40,671 nucleotides of DNA, from assembly GCA_021648125.1 (NCBI GenBank), contig JAKITK010000026.1, positions 1-40,671 of the forward strand. The letters are read 5' to 3'. The stretch is from Lysobacterales bacterium (GTDB taxonomy: Bacteria; Pseudomonadota; Gammaproteobacteria; Xanthomonadales; SZUA-36). The notes beneath the pieces are model-generated. The model saw nothing but the letters and a program-made list of their open reading frames with translations, was not told the DNA's origin and did no database searches. Position numbers and translations under genes: made by a program. Shown here one piece after another: positions 1 to 7,611 of this stretch (its first letter is position 1; each line of letters opens with the position of its first letter).

Positions 1-357
1 TAGATCACTTACTCTAAATACTTGAATAGTATAATCCCCCTCCGGTAACACCCCTAGGTCATAATATTCCCTGGGTGCCGGAGAAACAGGAAACGGGTTG
101 CATAATGGTATGGTAAAAGCGACAACGGTTAAATCTATATGGTTATTCTCAAACTCAAATAAGTGGGTATCCCCGTTCTGGTTTTTCCATGGGAGGAGTA
201 AACAGGGAGGGTAAAAGGTAGTGAACAACCCCACACGAATAGCATCACCCACTTGTGGATTGGGAGGATCAATAATTACCGGAGGTTCAAAAACAAGCTG
301 GGCATGAACGGAATTTGCTGCAAACATAAGCAGGAATAACAGTATAAATCTTTTCAT
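1..357 (-). CDS. Secreted protein of unknown function, C-terminus beyond window
   Basis: An open frame of 119 codons runs leftward from an ATG at 357 and leaves the window without a stop. It begins with a typical Sec signal peptide: a short basic start (MKRF), a hydrophobic core (ILLFLLMFAANS) and an AxA-like cleavage site (VHA before QLVFEPP). The mature part is rich in proline and beta-type residues (PPVIIDPPNPQVGDAIRVG), which suggests an exported beta-sandwich or Ig-like protein. I do not recognise a family, and the remainder lies outside the window. The signal peptide and uninterrupted frame make it a likely real gene; its function is not inferred. Confidence 0.6.
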   Translation of the reverse strand, partial: MKRFILLFLLMFAANSVHAQLVFEPPVIIDPPNPQVGDAIRVGLFTTFYPPCLLLPWKNQNGDTHLFEFENNHIDLTVVAFTIPLCNPFPVSPAPREYYDLGVLPEGDYTIQVFRVSDL

Positions 358-652
358 GGTTTTATCCCCTAAAAACAGGCGTTCTCTCTATTGGCCTGAC
401 TGTTTCCCTCATCAATAAATCCTGATAATTGGTAGTGTGTACTATCTGCCTTAATTAGTTGTCATTGGTATAGTCGCTTCTTGCTGTTGCATACTATTAT
501 GCCATAAATCTGCCACTACAGGCTCAGTGAAGCCGGTAATAACATTTCCGGGCTTCTGGCTCCAATATTTCGCCAATATGAGTTTGTGTCATCAATTTGA
601 AGTGCCATTCAGGACAGGCATCGGTTTGTCTTGTGGTTGCTGCGAATGTCAG
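358..652. other. Intergenic stretch, no gene recognised
   Basis: About 300 bases lie between the secreted-protein start and the czcA fragment. A short minus-strand frame (roughly 447-580) reads without stops for about 43 codons, but it has no convincing start, ribosome site or recognisable family. An imperfect inverted repeat built from GAAGCC-GG and CCGGGCTTC is present near 525-555. I see nothing else I can support. Confidence 0.4.
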
Positions 653-871
<219 letters not shown>

Positions 872-882
872 ATAGGAGCGTG

Positions 883-2235
883 TCAATCCAAACCCAGCTC
901 AGTCCACATCCAGCTGAAGTCATAAGCACTGCTACCATTCTGCTTGGCTCTGTGGGCTTCCTGGTTTTCAAGGTATTTCAACCAACTGATAACTTTTTCT
1001 CGGCCCTGCTTTGTTTTGACACATTCGCGGGGTGTTTTATCCCCAAGCGCCGGGATGCTTTCCTCAAGTGTCTGCCGGTAGTGCTGGTCTAAATAGCCAG
1101 CCATCACCTCAGCCATTTGCTCTGGACTAAGGTCGAGATCAGTGGGTGCTGAGGATTCCCCCGCCTGCGTCCGTTTCTCCATCAATTGCTCGGGAGATTC
1201 TATGCTGGTTAATGGTGGTTCAATCAGGCCATTTAATAACTCTGCCAATAGCGTCGAACCTTTTTCATAACGGCTATTGGAATTGCTTGAAAGCGACAGC
1301 ATACTCCCTTTTAAATCAACAAAACCATGGATAATGCCTGCCTCTGCCTTGCCCTCAGGCAACCAGTCCCAATGCAAATCCTGGTCATTGTGTCGTTCCC
1401 AGTCATCCGCAGCATCCAGTAGGGTGATAATTTTTGCTTGCTGCTGTGGATCAAATTTGAACTGCGTTTCGGCAAAAATCAAGGCATCGCCATCCCGATT
1501 GCGAATTTCCGGAAAGGGTGTCTCAAGTTGTTTGACCACCTCTGTCATCCACACCAGTGAAAAAGCCGGGACAGCGTATGCGAGGAAATTACTTTCGTTG
1601 GTGGCAGTAATTGCTGCTTTTAAGTCAACTTCCACATCCAGTCTACTGATTGCCTCACGGGTTGTGGTCCTGGTATCACTAAGAATACTCAGTAATACCT
1701 CGCTAGCTTCGGCTGAAAACGGTAAAATAGAACCTGAAAACATAGCCTTGCCGTTGCCGGGCAATACCCTCGCACCAAGACGATCCCAGCGTGCCATATG
1801 TTGCGTTCCGACAACTTCATATACGCGTACTGGCTTGCCGCCGCGCACTAGGTCAACAACATCACAGTAACGCCCGGGTTTAACCGCCTGAACCTCATAC
1901 AAAGAAAGTATTGCGTCACCTAGCTGGCGCAGATAACGCCTACCATGCACGCTCTCGCGCCAGCCTCTGCGTTTGAGGAAATCATTAATTAAGTTTTTGC
2001 CATCGGTACTGGAGTGATAGGTGGCCAGGTCCTCAAAGCAAAAAAGCATTAAAATTTCAAACACACCCGCATCCTGTAGTGTTTGCAAAAGCAAATCAGT
2101 CGGCATTTCCATGCGCTCTGCTGCGGTTTCCACATTGCGCTCAAATACAGCAATTTTATCAGCCGCCCATTCGGGTCGCTCAGACCAGTTCATTAAATGT
2201 CGAATGGCTTTGTTAATTTCTTTTTGTGTACTCAT
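883..2235 (-). CDS. Uncharacterised 450-residue protein with MbcA/ParS/Xre-like C-terminal segment
   Basis: This is a complete 450-residue frame with ATG at 2235. The middle region (about residues 85-190) has a pattern I associate with an uncharacterised family: a stretch like LSLYEVQAVKPGRYCDVVDLVRGG, then WDRLGARVLPG and FSGSILPFS. Near the C-terminus, IPALGDKTPRECVKTKQGRE resembles the toxin-binding domain of Xre/MbcA/ParS antitoxins, also found at the ends of SEC-C-type proteins. There is no signal peptide or membrane helix, so it should be cytoplasmic. It lies downstream of hsdR on the same strand, about 190 bases away with a hairpin between, and could be cotranscribed. A link to the restriction system is inferred from position only. 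No function is assigned. Confidence 0.7.
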   Translation of the reverse strand: MSTQKEINKAIRHLMNWSERPEWAADKIAVFERNVETAAERMEMPTDLLLQTLQDAGVFEILMLFCFEDLATYHSSTDGKNLINDFLKRRGWRESVHGRRYLRQLGDAILSLYEVQAVKPGRYCDVVDLVRGGKPVRVYEVVGTQHMARWDRLGARVLPGNGKAMFSGSILPFSAEASEVLLSILSDTRTTTREAISRLDVEVDLKAAITATNESNFLAYAVPAFSLVWMTEVVKQLETPFPEIRNRDGDALIFAETQFKFDPQQQAKIITLLDAADDWERHNDQDLHWDWLPEGKAEAGIIHGFVDLKGSMLSLSSNSNSRYEKGSTLLAELLNGLIEPPLTSIESPEQLMEKRTQAGESSAPTDLDLSPEQMAEVMAGYLDQHYRQTLEESIPALGDKTPRECVKTKQGREKVISWLKYLENQEAHRAKQNGSSAYDFSWMWTELGLD

Positions 2236-2391
2236 AGTGCTCTAGTTTAAAGGTTCGAGGGTGCTGCGTCTTCTAATCGCTTGTTTTATTATTCTGAGTG
2301 ATATGCAGGCCAAGCACCGTTTAGGCATCAGCATATCACGCCAAATAAATGGTAATTTTTCCAGTACTGTCCTGTTAACTCCAAGCTTGTC

Positions 2392-2411
2392 ACCCCGGCG
2401 AAGGCCGGGGT
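2392..2411. repeat. GC-rich REP-like palindrome downstream of hsdR
   Basis: A perfect 8-bp stem (ACCCCGGC / GCCGGGGT) encloses a 4-base loop in otherwise A+T-rich DNA. Neither side carries a run of T residues, so it is not a classical intrinsic terminator. The sequence resembles the repetitive extragenic palindromes (CCCCGGC-GAAG-GCCGGGG) scattered through many proteobacterial genomes. It could stabilise the 3' end of hsdR mRNA. Confidence 0.55.
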
Positions 2412-2423
2412 TCAATTGATAGC

Positions 2424-5400
2424 CTATAAAGCAAATCCGCCGCTGATAATAAAATCCTGTAGTAATTTATCTGTTTTTATATTGATCATGAATACTGAAA
2501 GGTTTTCACCTTGGAGTTTTTCAAAATAAGCTTTTGCCTGCGCTTTATCAACGCCGTTTTTCAAATCATCAAAGCGGCCAAATTCATTAATATTGTTTGC
2601 TGTCACCCCAGTACTCATAAGCTTGTTTAGCTTTTCATTGAACTCGGATTTATTCACGCCAAACTGTTGAGCTAGTGCTGAGATTTGCGAATTTTTAGCG
2701 GAAAACTGATATTCAGTTATGTAGTCTCTAAAGGTTTTGCCTTCTTCTCGTATCATATTACCGCGTTGCACATCATTGAGGAAAATATTGGCGTATTTTT
2801 GTTCTTCCTGTGTGAGTGTGGCAAAAGATTTATGCAGTTCGTCCACATTATTTTGAATTTGTTCGCTATCTACACCTTCTTGCTTGAGCGCTTTAAGGTA
2901 TTTATCAAAGCGCGTATTCATATAATCGGCATCGATCACATCCGTATCAATTTCGGTAAGGTAGCCGTCAATCTCAAAGGGCACATCATTCCCACCTTCA
3001 CTTTCGCCATCACCACTTGATAGTTCTTTGTAACGCAATACCAGTGTCAAATAAGTGTTTTCATCAAGCTGTAATGTTACCTCTGGTTTGGTATTGCCTT
3101 TGCCAAAAGTATAAGTTGGTTTGTCCCATGTAAATCCTTGAATTTTAGCCGCCTCTAAATGCCCGTTAAATTCCTTAAACAACTTGGCAAATTGCCCGCG
3201 CACAGCAACATCATCCGGTAGTTTTTCAAAGTTGGCAACACCGGAATTATCGAATAATTCAACGATTTCATCATAAACCACATTTAATTGCTCTAGGTTA
3301 CTTTCAAGCTTTTCAACAAAAAGCCCTATGGGCTTGTCACCCGAATACAGCTTAACTGCATCTTGAATATTACGCTCCATGCTGTGCGGCTTGCGGTAGT
3401 ATCGTATAGTGCCAAAGGGTTTTTCATTTTCGCCGTAGAGACGGTTGGTGCGCGAAAAGGCTTGTATGACATTTTCAAACTTAAGTACCTTATCCAGATA
3501 CAGCGTATTCAACCACTTTGAGTCAAATCCCGTTAGCATTTGATCGACCACAATCAACAGGTCAATTTGTTGCGCTGGTGTATGCTCTATCCTTAAATAC
3601 GGTTTTTTGTGGGCAAGCCTTGCTGCGATGTCTTTTTTAAATTTTCCGTGGTTTGCCAGTGTAAAGTCTTGCTCATAGCGTAGGTTGTAATCTTCAATAA
3701 TTTCCACCAAACCGTCTTGCTTGAACAAGATACCGCGCCCTTGACCACCCAGGTTATCAATATTGGGGTCAAACAAGGCGGTGATTTTTAATTCAGGCTT
3801 GGCCTTTTTTAATCGGCGATAATAATCAATCGCCTCGAAAATACTGCTGGTCGCAAATAGTGCGTGAAATTTATTGTTTTGACTGAGTGTGATCCAGTTA
3901 TCAACAATATCCTCTACCACCTTTTTTTGATGCGCCGTGCGGGTGTATTGCGATCTAGGCAATTCATCTTCAATGCCTTTTATGTATTTGCCGTTATCAT
4001 CGGTATGCCCCGCCATCTTCACTTTGCGCATATAGTGATTAAATACTTGTTTTTTCTTGGGGTCAGCTAAGGCTTCGCTGGTCGATGCCGCCTTGGCCTT
4101 TTCCAGCGCCACCGCAATGCGTAAATCTTTGTCTTTATAGGTCAGTACCTTATACGGATCAAAACCCAATACATTTTTATCACGGATACCATCAGCGATA
4201 CTGTAGCGATGTAGTTCATCGCCAAATACTGTTGATGTGGTGTTGTATTTCTTTTGGTTTTCTGCTTGAATCGGTGTGCCGGTAAAGCCAAAAAATATCG
4301 CCGAGGGGAAAGTTTTTTTGATGGTTATCAGCATATCGCCAAAGGTGGAACGATGGGCTTCATCGACAATAAATACAATTCGCTTGCTATTAATCAGCTC
4401 AATGTCATGGCTTTGTAAACTCACCCCTTCAGCATTGACTTCTTCATTGATATTGCTCATTTTTTGAATCGAGCTAACAATTAAGGTGTTGGCAGGGTCG
4501 TCACTTTTAAGTTTGGTAATCAATACGCCGGTATTCTCGGTGGCTTGCACCGATTCGTTGTCACTGGCAAAGCCTTGATACTCGCGTAAAGACTGCACCC
4601 CCAGCTCGATTCTATCCATTAAGAAAATAACTTTATCGGCATCTTTAGAATGGCTAATCAACTGGGCGGATTTAAAGCTGGTCATGGTTTTACCCGAGCC
4701 TGTGGTATGCCACACATAACCGCCTAAACGCGTATTGTCTGCCCAGTTGGTTTTAGAGACCTTATCGGAGATGGCATTGGCCGCATAATACTGGTAGCTA
4801 CGCAGCACTTTCAGCACCCCGTCGGTCTCATCAGCCACGGTATAAAAACCAATTAACTGATGCGCCATAGGGATAGACAACAAGGTCGAGGCGATGCCTT
4901 TCCAGTCATTAATCGGCTCGTTATTAAAGTCTGCCCAGTTAAAATAAAAATCTTTATTGAATTTTCCATCTATACCCGGGTTGGCAAAATAGCGGGTTTC
5001 GCTTGGCTCCATCGCCACAAATATCTGCACCAGTGAAAACAAGCCACTAAAAACACCCTCAGCCGAATATTTTTCTATTTGCTTATACGCCTGGCTCACT
5101 GGCACACCACTGCGCTTGAGCTCTATGTGGATTACGGGCATGCCGTTAATCAGCAACATTACATCACCACGGCGGTCATGTAATATTTTTGATTTTTTAG
5201 CAAACTGCGGTTGCTGCACAATTTGGTAACGGCTTTGCCCTGCGGCGATTTCTTGGCGGTCGTAGATTTTAAGACTGACTTCTTTACCTAAGTGCAAAGC
5301 ATCATCGGGGTTATCGCGGGTAATGGCGACGGTTTTGCCATTGATAAAACTATTGAGTTTAAGCGGGGTTTTTAAATCGCGAATTTGCTCGATAATTTGC

Positions 5401-5591
5401 TGCATTTCGCTGTTGGTGAGTGGTACATCGTTGAGGCGATCAATATCGCGGTTGTTTTCAAATAAAATCCTCGCCCAGTTGTTCAACAAATTGGTTTCAC
5501 TGGGATACAGTATAACTTCCTGCTCCCAGCCTTTGTTTTTTAGCTCATTGACTAAGGCTGTTTCAAATTCGGCTTCGGTTTTAAATGTCAT
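2424..5591 (-). CDS. hsdR: Type I restriction enzyme, restriction/translocation subunit
   Basis: HsdR is the motor and nuclease subunit of a type I restriction-modification complex. It translocates DNA using ATP and cuts unmodified DNA away from the recognition site. The 1,055-residue length is normal. The N-terminal PD-(D/E)xK nuclease is visible as D143 (GDV) with E157-L-K159 (IELK). The superfamily 2 helicase follows: Walker A TTGSGKT at 296-302, DEAH at 410-413 and motif III TGTP at 437-440, with the partner helicase domain near 'RTNRLYG'. A helical C-terminal part presumably docks on the methylase. The ATG at 5591 follows directly after the truncated bro-N frame. It belongs to the minus-strand hsd operon. 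No interruption is visible, so the enzyme should be active. Confidence 0.95.
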   Translation of the reverse strand: MTFKTEAEFETALVNELKNKGWEQEVILYPSETNLLNNWARILFENNRDIDRLNDVPLTNSEMQQIIEQIRDLKTPLKLNSFINGKTVAITRDNPDDALHLGKEVSLKIYDRQEIAAGQSRYQIVQQPQFAKKSKILHDRRGDVMLLINGMPVIHIELKRSGVPVSQAYKQIEKYSAEGVFSGLFSLVQIFVAMEPSETRYFANPGIDGKFNKDFYFNWADFNNEPINDWKGIASTLLSIPMAHQLIGFYTVADETDGVLKVLRSYQYYAANAISDKVSKTNWADNTRLGGYVWHTTGSGKTMTSFKSAQLISHSKDADKVIFLMDRIELGVQSLREYQGFASDNESVQATENTGVLITKLKSDDPANTLIVSSIQKMSNINEEVNAEGVSLQSHDIELINSKRIVFIVDEAHRSTFGDMLITIKKTFPSAIFFGFTGTPIQAENQKKYNTTSTVFGDELHRYSIADGIRDKNVLGFDPYKVLTYKDKDLRIAVALEKAKAASTSEALADPKKKQVFNHYMRKVKMAGHTDDNGKYIKGIEDELPRSQYTRTAHQKKVVEDIVDNWITLSQNNKFHALFATSSIFEAIDYYRRLKKAKPELKITALFDPNIDNLGGQGRGILFKQDGLVEIIEDYNLRYEQDFTLANHGKFKKDIAARLAHKKPYLRIEHTPAQQIDLLIVVDQMLTGFDSKWLNTLYLDKVLKFENVIQAFSRTNRLYGENEKPFGTIRYYRKPHSMERNIQDAVKLYSGDKPIGLFVEKLESNLEQLNVVYDEIVELFDNSGVANFEKLPDDVAVRGQFAKLFKEFNGHLEAAKIQGFTWDKPTYTFGKGNTKPEVTLQLDENTYLTLVLRYKELSSGDGESEGGNDVPFEIDGYLTEIDTDVIDADYMNTRFDKYLKALKQEGVDSEQIQNNVDELHKSFATLTQEEQKYANIFLNDVQRGNMIREEGKTFRDYITEYQFSAKNSQISALAQQFGVNKSEFNEKLNKLMSTGVTANNINEFGRFDDLKNGVDKAQAKAYFEKLQGENLSVFMINIKTDKLLQDFIISGGFAL

Positions 5592-5596
5592 TTATT

Positions 5597-5884
5597 TTAC
5601 TCTGTATGCATTCCCACGCAGGAGCGTTGGAACGAGACACAATCTGTTTTTCGCATCTTGCCGTCTTTAGCGCGCATTTTCAAAGCGTGACAATTTGTCA
5701 CGCTTTGGTTTCCCTCTTTTTTCAAACGCTCTTTAAGCTTACGCCAATAGGCCGTTGGGTTGACGCTATCGGTTAAAACAGCAACAACATCTACAATAGA
5801 AAAAAACCACTCTTCTTGCTCATCATCCCATAATGAACGAATACTGCTGTCATCAAATACCCTTAGTGATTCTTTTTTAGTCAT
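5597..5884 (-). pseudogene. Truncated BRO-N (phage antirepressor-like) domain protein
   Basis: The 95-residue frame has the start of a BRO-N domain: RVFDDSSIRSLWDDEQEEWFF, SIVDVVAVLTDS, then NPTAYWRKLKERLKKEG and LKMRAKDGKMRKTD. Intact relatives continue for a second domain, usually more than 150 further residues. Here the frame leaves the family after KMRKTD. The last 15 or so residues (CVSFQRSCVGMHTE) are encoded by the repetitive palindrome at 5604-5638, which also leads to the stop just before hsdR. The start overlaps the end of the rhuM fragment by 8 bases (ATGACTAA). BRO-N and RhuM genes are often found inside type I restriction operons. This copy is probably nonfunctional, although a free BRO-N domain cannot be excluded. 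Confidence 0.75.
5604..5638. repeat. Repetitive palindrome inserted at the end of the bro-N frame
   Basis: TTCCCACGC (5611-5619) and GCGTTGGAA (5624-5632) pair with a single mismatch around the loop AGGA, flanked by GCA and CGAGAC. This matches, from memory, the widespread palindrome family with core TTCCCACGC-nnnn-GCGTGGGAACGAG in gammaproteobacterial genomes. Its position exactly where the bro-N reading frame departs from its family suggests insertion or recombination at the repeat removed the rest of that gene. Confidence 0.65.
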
Positions 5885-6263
5885 TTATCAAATACTCTTT
5901 GATAAGTGCTGTTGCCCATTTTCTAAAATGCACCCCTCGGTGAGATTTCACTCGGTAACCCACCGAAATAATCACATCAAGACTGTAATATTTTACACTC
6001 TTCGTTTGAATTTTTCCTTCGATTGCACCGTGCTGAGTGGTATGTGCAAAATTTGCACATACCACTTCTTCAGTGAGTTCGCCCTCATTAAAAATATTGC
6101 GAATATGCTTTGTGATGACCGTTCTATCTCGCTGAAACAGTTCTGCTATGTGTTCAGTAGATAACCAAATAGTCTCATTCTCAAAATGTGTTTCAATTTT
6201 GACGGTGCCATCTTCGGTTTGGTAGATGATCAGTGGGTTATTTTTTTTATCATTCATCATCAA
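5877..6263 (-). pseudogene. rhuM: Truncated RhuM-family protein
   Basis: The 128 residues match the N-terminal part of the RhuM (virulence RhuM) family: IIYQTEDGTVKIETHFENETIWLS, the helix-turn-helix-like segment IAELFQRDRTVITKHIRNIF, VCANFAHT, and YYSLDVIISVGYRVKSHRGVHFRKWA followed by KEYLI. Intact members are around 330 residues and continue with a lysine-glycine linker and an MDDERLK-type motif. This frame stops at LIND, so more than half is lost. It starts 7 bases after hsdS and overlaps the bro-N start. The family role is unclear; in hsd operons it is a frequent passenger. The deletion that fused it to bro-N is inferred. Confidence 0.8.
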
Positions 6264-6270
6264 TCACTTC

Positions 6271-7608
6271 TCACACAAACATCTTAGCCAAGCAAGCTTG
6301 TTTGATCTGTTTGAGTTTTTTGAGCTGGCTTTGGTGTTGGGTTAGGAGGGTGTCGAGGGTTTTGAAGAGTTTGCCGATTTTTGTTTGTTCTTTGGTACAA
6401 TTTGGAAAGTTAATAGATGTATTTTGTATTGCCGATTTAGATATTGAAAGTACCTTTGTACCCTGCATTAAAAACAAAAGTTGATCATGGTATGCAAACG
6501 AATTCATATAATAGCCGAGATATTTCGATGAAAAAGGCAGCACAGGTCTAACCGCAATTGTATGCAGTCCTGAAAAAATAATTTCTTCTCCAATATTTAC
6601 TAACTCAGTACACTTGCCAACTGTTTTATCTTCTGCGGCATCTGCAATAATTACATCACCATCGTGCAACTTTGTAGATTTCAATTTATGGGTGAAATTG
6701 TTATTCGTAATAAATGGTATTATTTCTTTTTTTATATCTAGTACTTCGCCAAATTTAATCAAAACATCCCCATAATGCACATTCTTGGATAATCCGAAGT
6801 CGTAGTTTAATTCAGCCCTAGAGAGAGTGTTGTTAGGTATGTTTGCAAAAGTGTCACTAAACTCCTTCTCTTCCCACGCCCCACTAAAGCCCTTAAAACG
6901 AATTTCAGGTTCGTCTTTTCCCTGCTTGGGGAACATCTTTTCGAGCAGGGATTTTTTAAGGTTTAACAGCTTGTCATGCTTTTGCTGATGCTGGGAAATA
7001 AGGGTATCGAGCTGTTGGAAATAGTTGCCGATTTTGGTTTGTTCGAAAAATTCGGGTAATGCTAATTGAATTTTTTGTAATGATTCTTGGTTGATATTTG
7101 TATTAGCAGAACTAGTTGCACTTGCAAGAATTTGTTTTCTAATATAGGTAATAGAATAAATAAAGCGACTAAAATTTACAGCCATTTCTAACTTAGGCCT
7201 GAATCGGATAATAAATCCGGAATATGTTGTATTTTCAAAGTTTTTGTAAATTACTGCTGCTTCTCCAACACCCTCAGGCTTGACTGAAGAGCGGATAAAA
7301 AGAACATCTCCTTTTTGAAGGCTATAATCCTTTCTTTGGGTTGCAGTGCTCACAGCAAAACCTAAACCATTATTACTAACTACATTTTTTCCAAACACAT
7401 CTTGTAAATTTACAAAAGGGTAACCGTGCCCCATTGCTTCTTTACTGAAATTCATTCCATTTTTAAGTTCACCGACTTCACCTAGAGTTCTTTCTTCCCA
7501 CGCCCCACTAAACCCCTTAAACCGAATCGCAGGTACTTTGAGTGATGAATTATTAGTGCTGAATGATGAATGTTCAGTTCTGAGTGTTTTGTCTTTTTCA
7601 TTCATCAT
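6271..7608 (-). CDS. hsdS: Type I restriction-modification DNA specificity subunit
   Basis: HsdS recognises the bipartite DNA target and positions two HsdM subunits. The 445 residues show the expected duplicated layout. A target recognition domain follows PAIRFKGFSGAWEER (residues about 26-40), then a central helical conserved region (EQTKIGNYFQQLDTLISQHQ...). The second half repeats the signature (EIRFKGFSGAWEEKEF) and ends in a second helical region (EQTKIGKLFKTLDTLLTQHQ). The two halves are near-exact copies around IRFKGFSGAWEE, a site where recombination can shuffle specificity. The first 25 residues (MMNEKDKTLRTEHSSFSTNNSSL) are low complexity and encoded by degenerate heptamers. The start codon directly follows the hsdM stop. 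Confidence 0.94.
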   Translation of the reverse strand: MMNEKDKTLRTEHSSFSTNNSSLKVPAIRFKGFSGAWEERTLGEVGELKNGMNFSKEAMGHGYPFVNLQDVFGKNVVSNNGLGFAVSTATQRKDYSLQKGDVLFIRSSVKPEGVGEAAVIYKNFENTTYSGFIIRFRPKLEMAVNFSRFIYSITYIRKQILASATSSANTNINQESLQKIQLALPEFFEQTKIGNYFQQLDTLISQHQQKHDKLLNLKKSLLEKMFPKQGKDEPEIRFKGFSGAWEEKEFSDTFANIPNNTLSRAELNYDFGLSKNVHYGDVLIKFGEVLDIKKEIIPFITNNNFTHKLKSTKLHDGDVIIADAAEDKTVGKCTELVNIGEEIIFSGLHTIAVRPVLPFSSKYLGYYMNSFAYHDQLLFLMQGTKVLSISKSAIQNTSINFPNCTKEQTKIGKLFKTLDTLLTQHQSQLKKLKQIKQACLAKMFV

Positions 7609-7611
7609 TCA
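7560..7611 (-). repeat. 13-bp inverted repeat from heptamer arrays over the hsdM/hsdS junction
   Basis: On the minus strand TGAATGATGAATG (7611-7599) contains the hsdM stop and the hsdS start codon. CATTCATCATTCA (7572-7560) lies 26 bases further inside hsdS and is its exact complement. Both arms are part of degenerate 7-base repeats: ATGCTGA-type units upstream, and about seven CAYTCAK-type units downstream from roughly 7581 to 7533. A hairpin in the mRNA would enclose the hsdS initiation codon. Confidence 0.7.

Noticed and set aside
447-582. Minus-strand frame of about 43 codons in the first intergenic region
   Set aside because: No start or ribosome site and no similarity I recognise; may be debris.
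2392-2411. Intrinsic terminator of hsdR
   Set aside because: The stem is strong but no T-tract follows on either strand; a repetitive palindrome is more likely.
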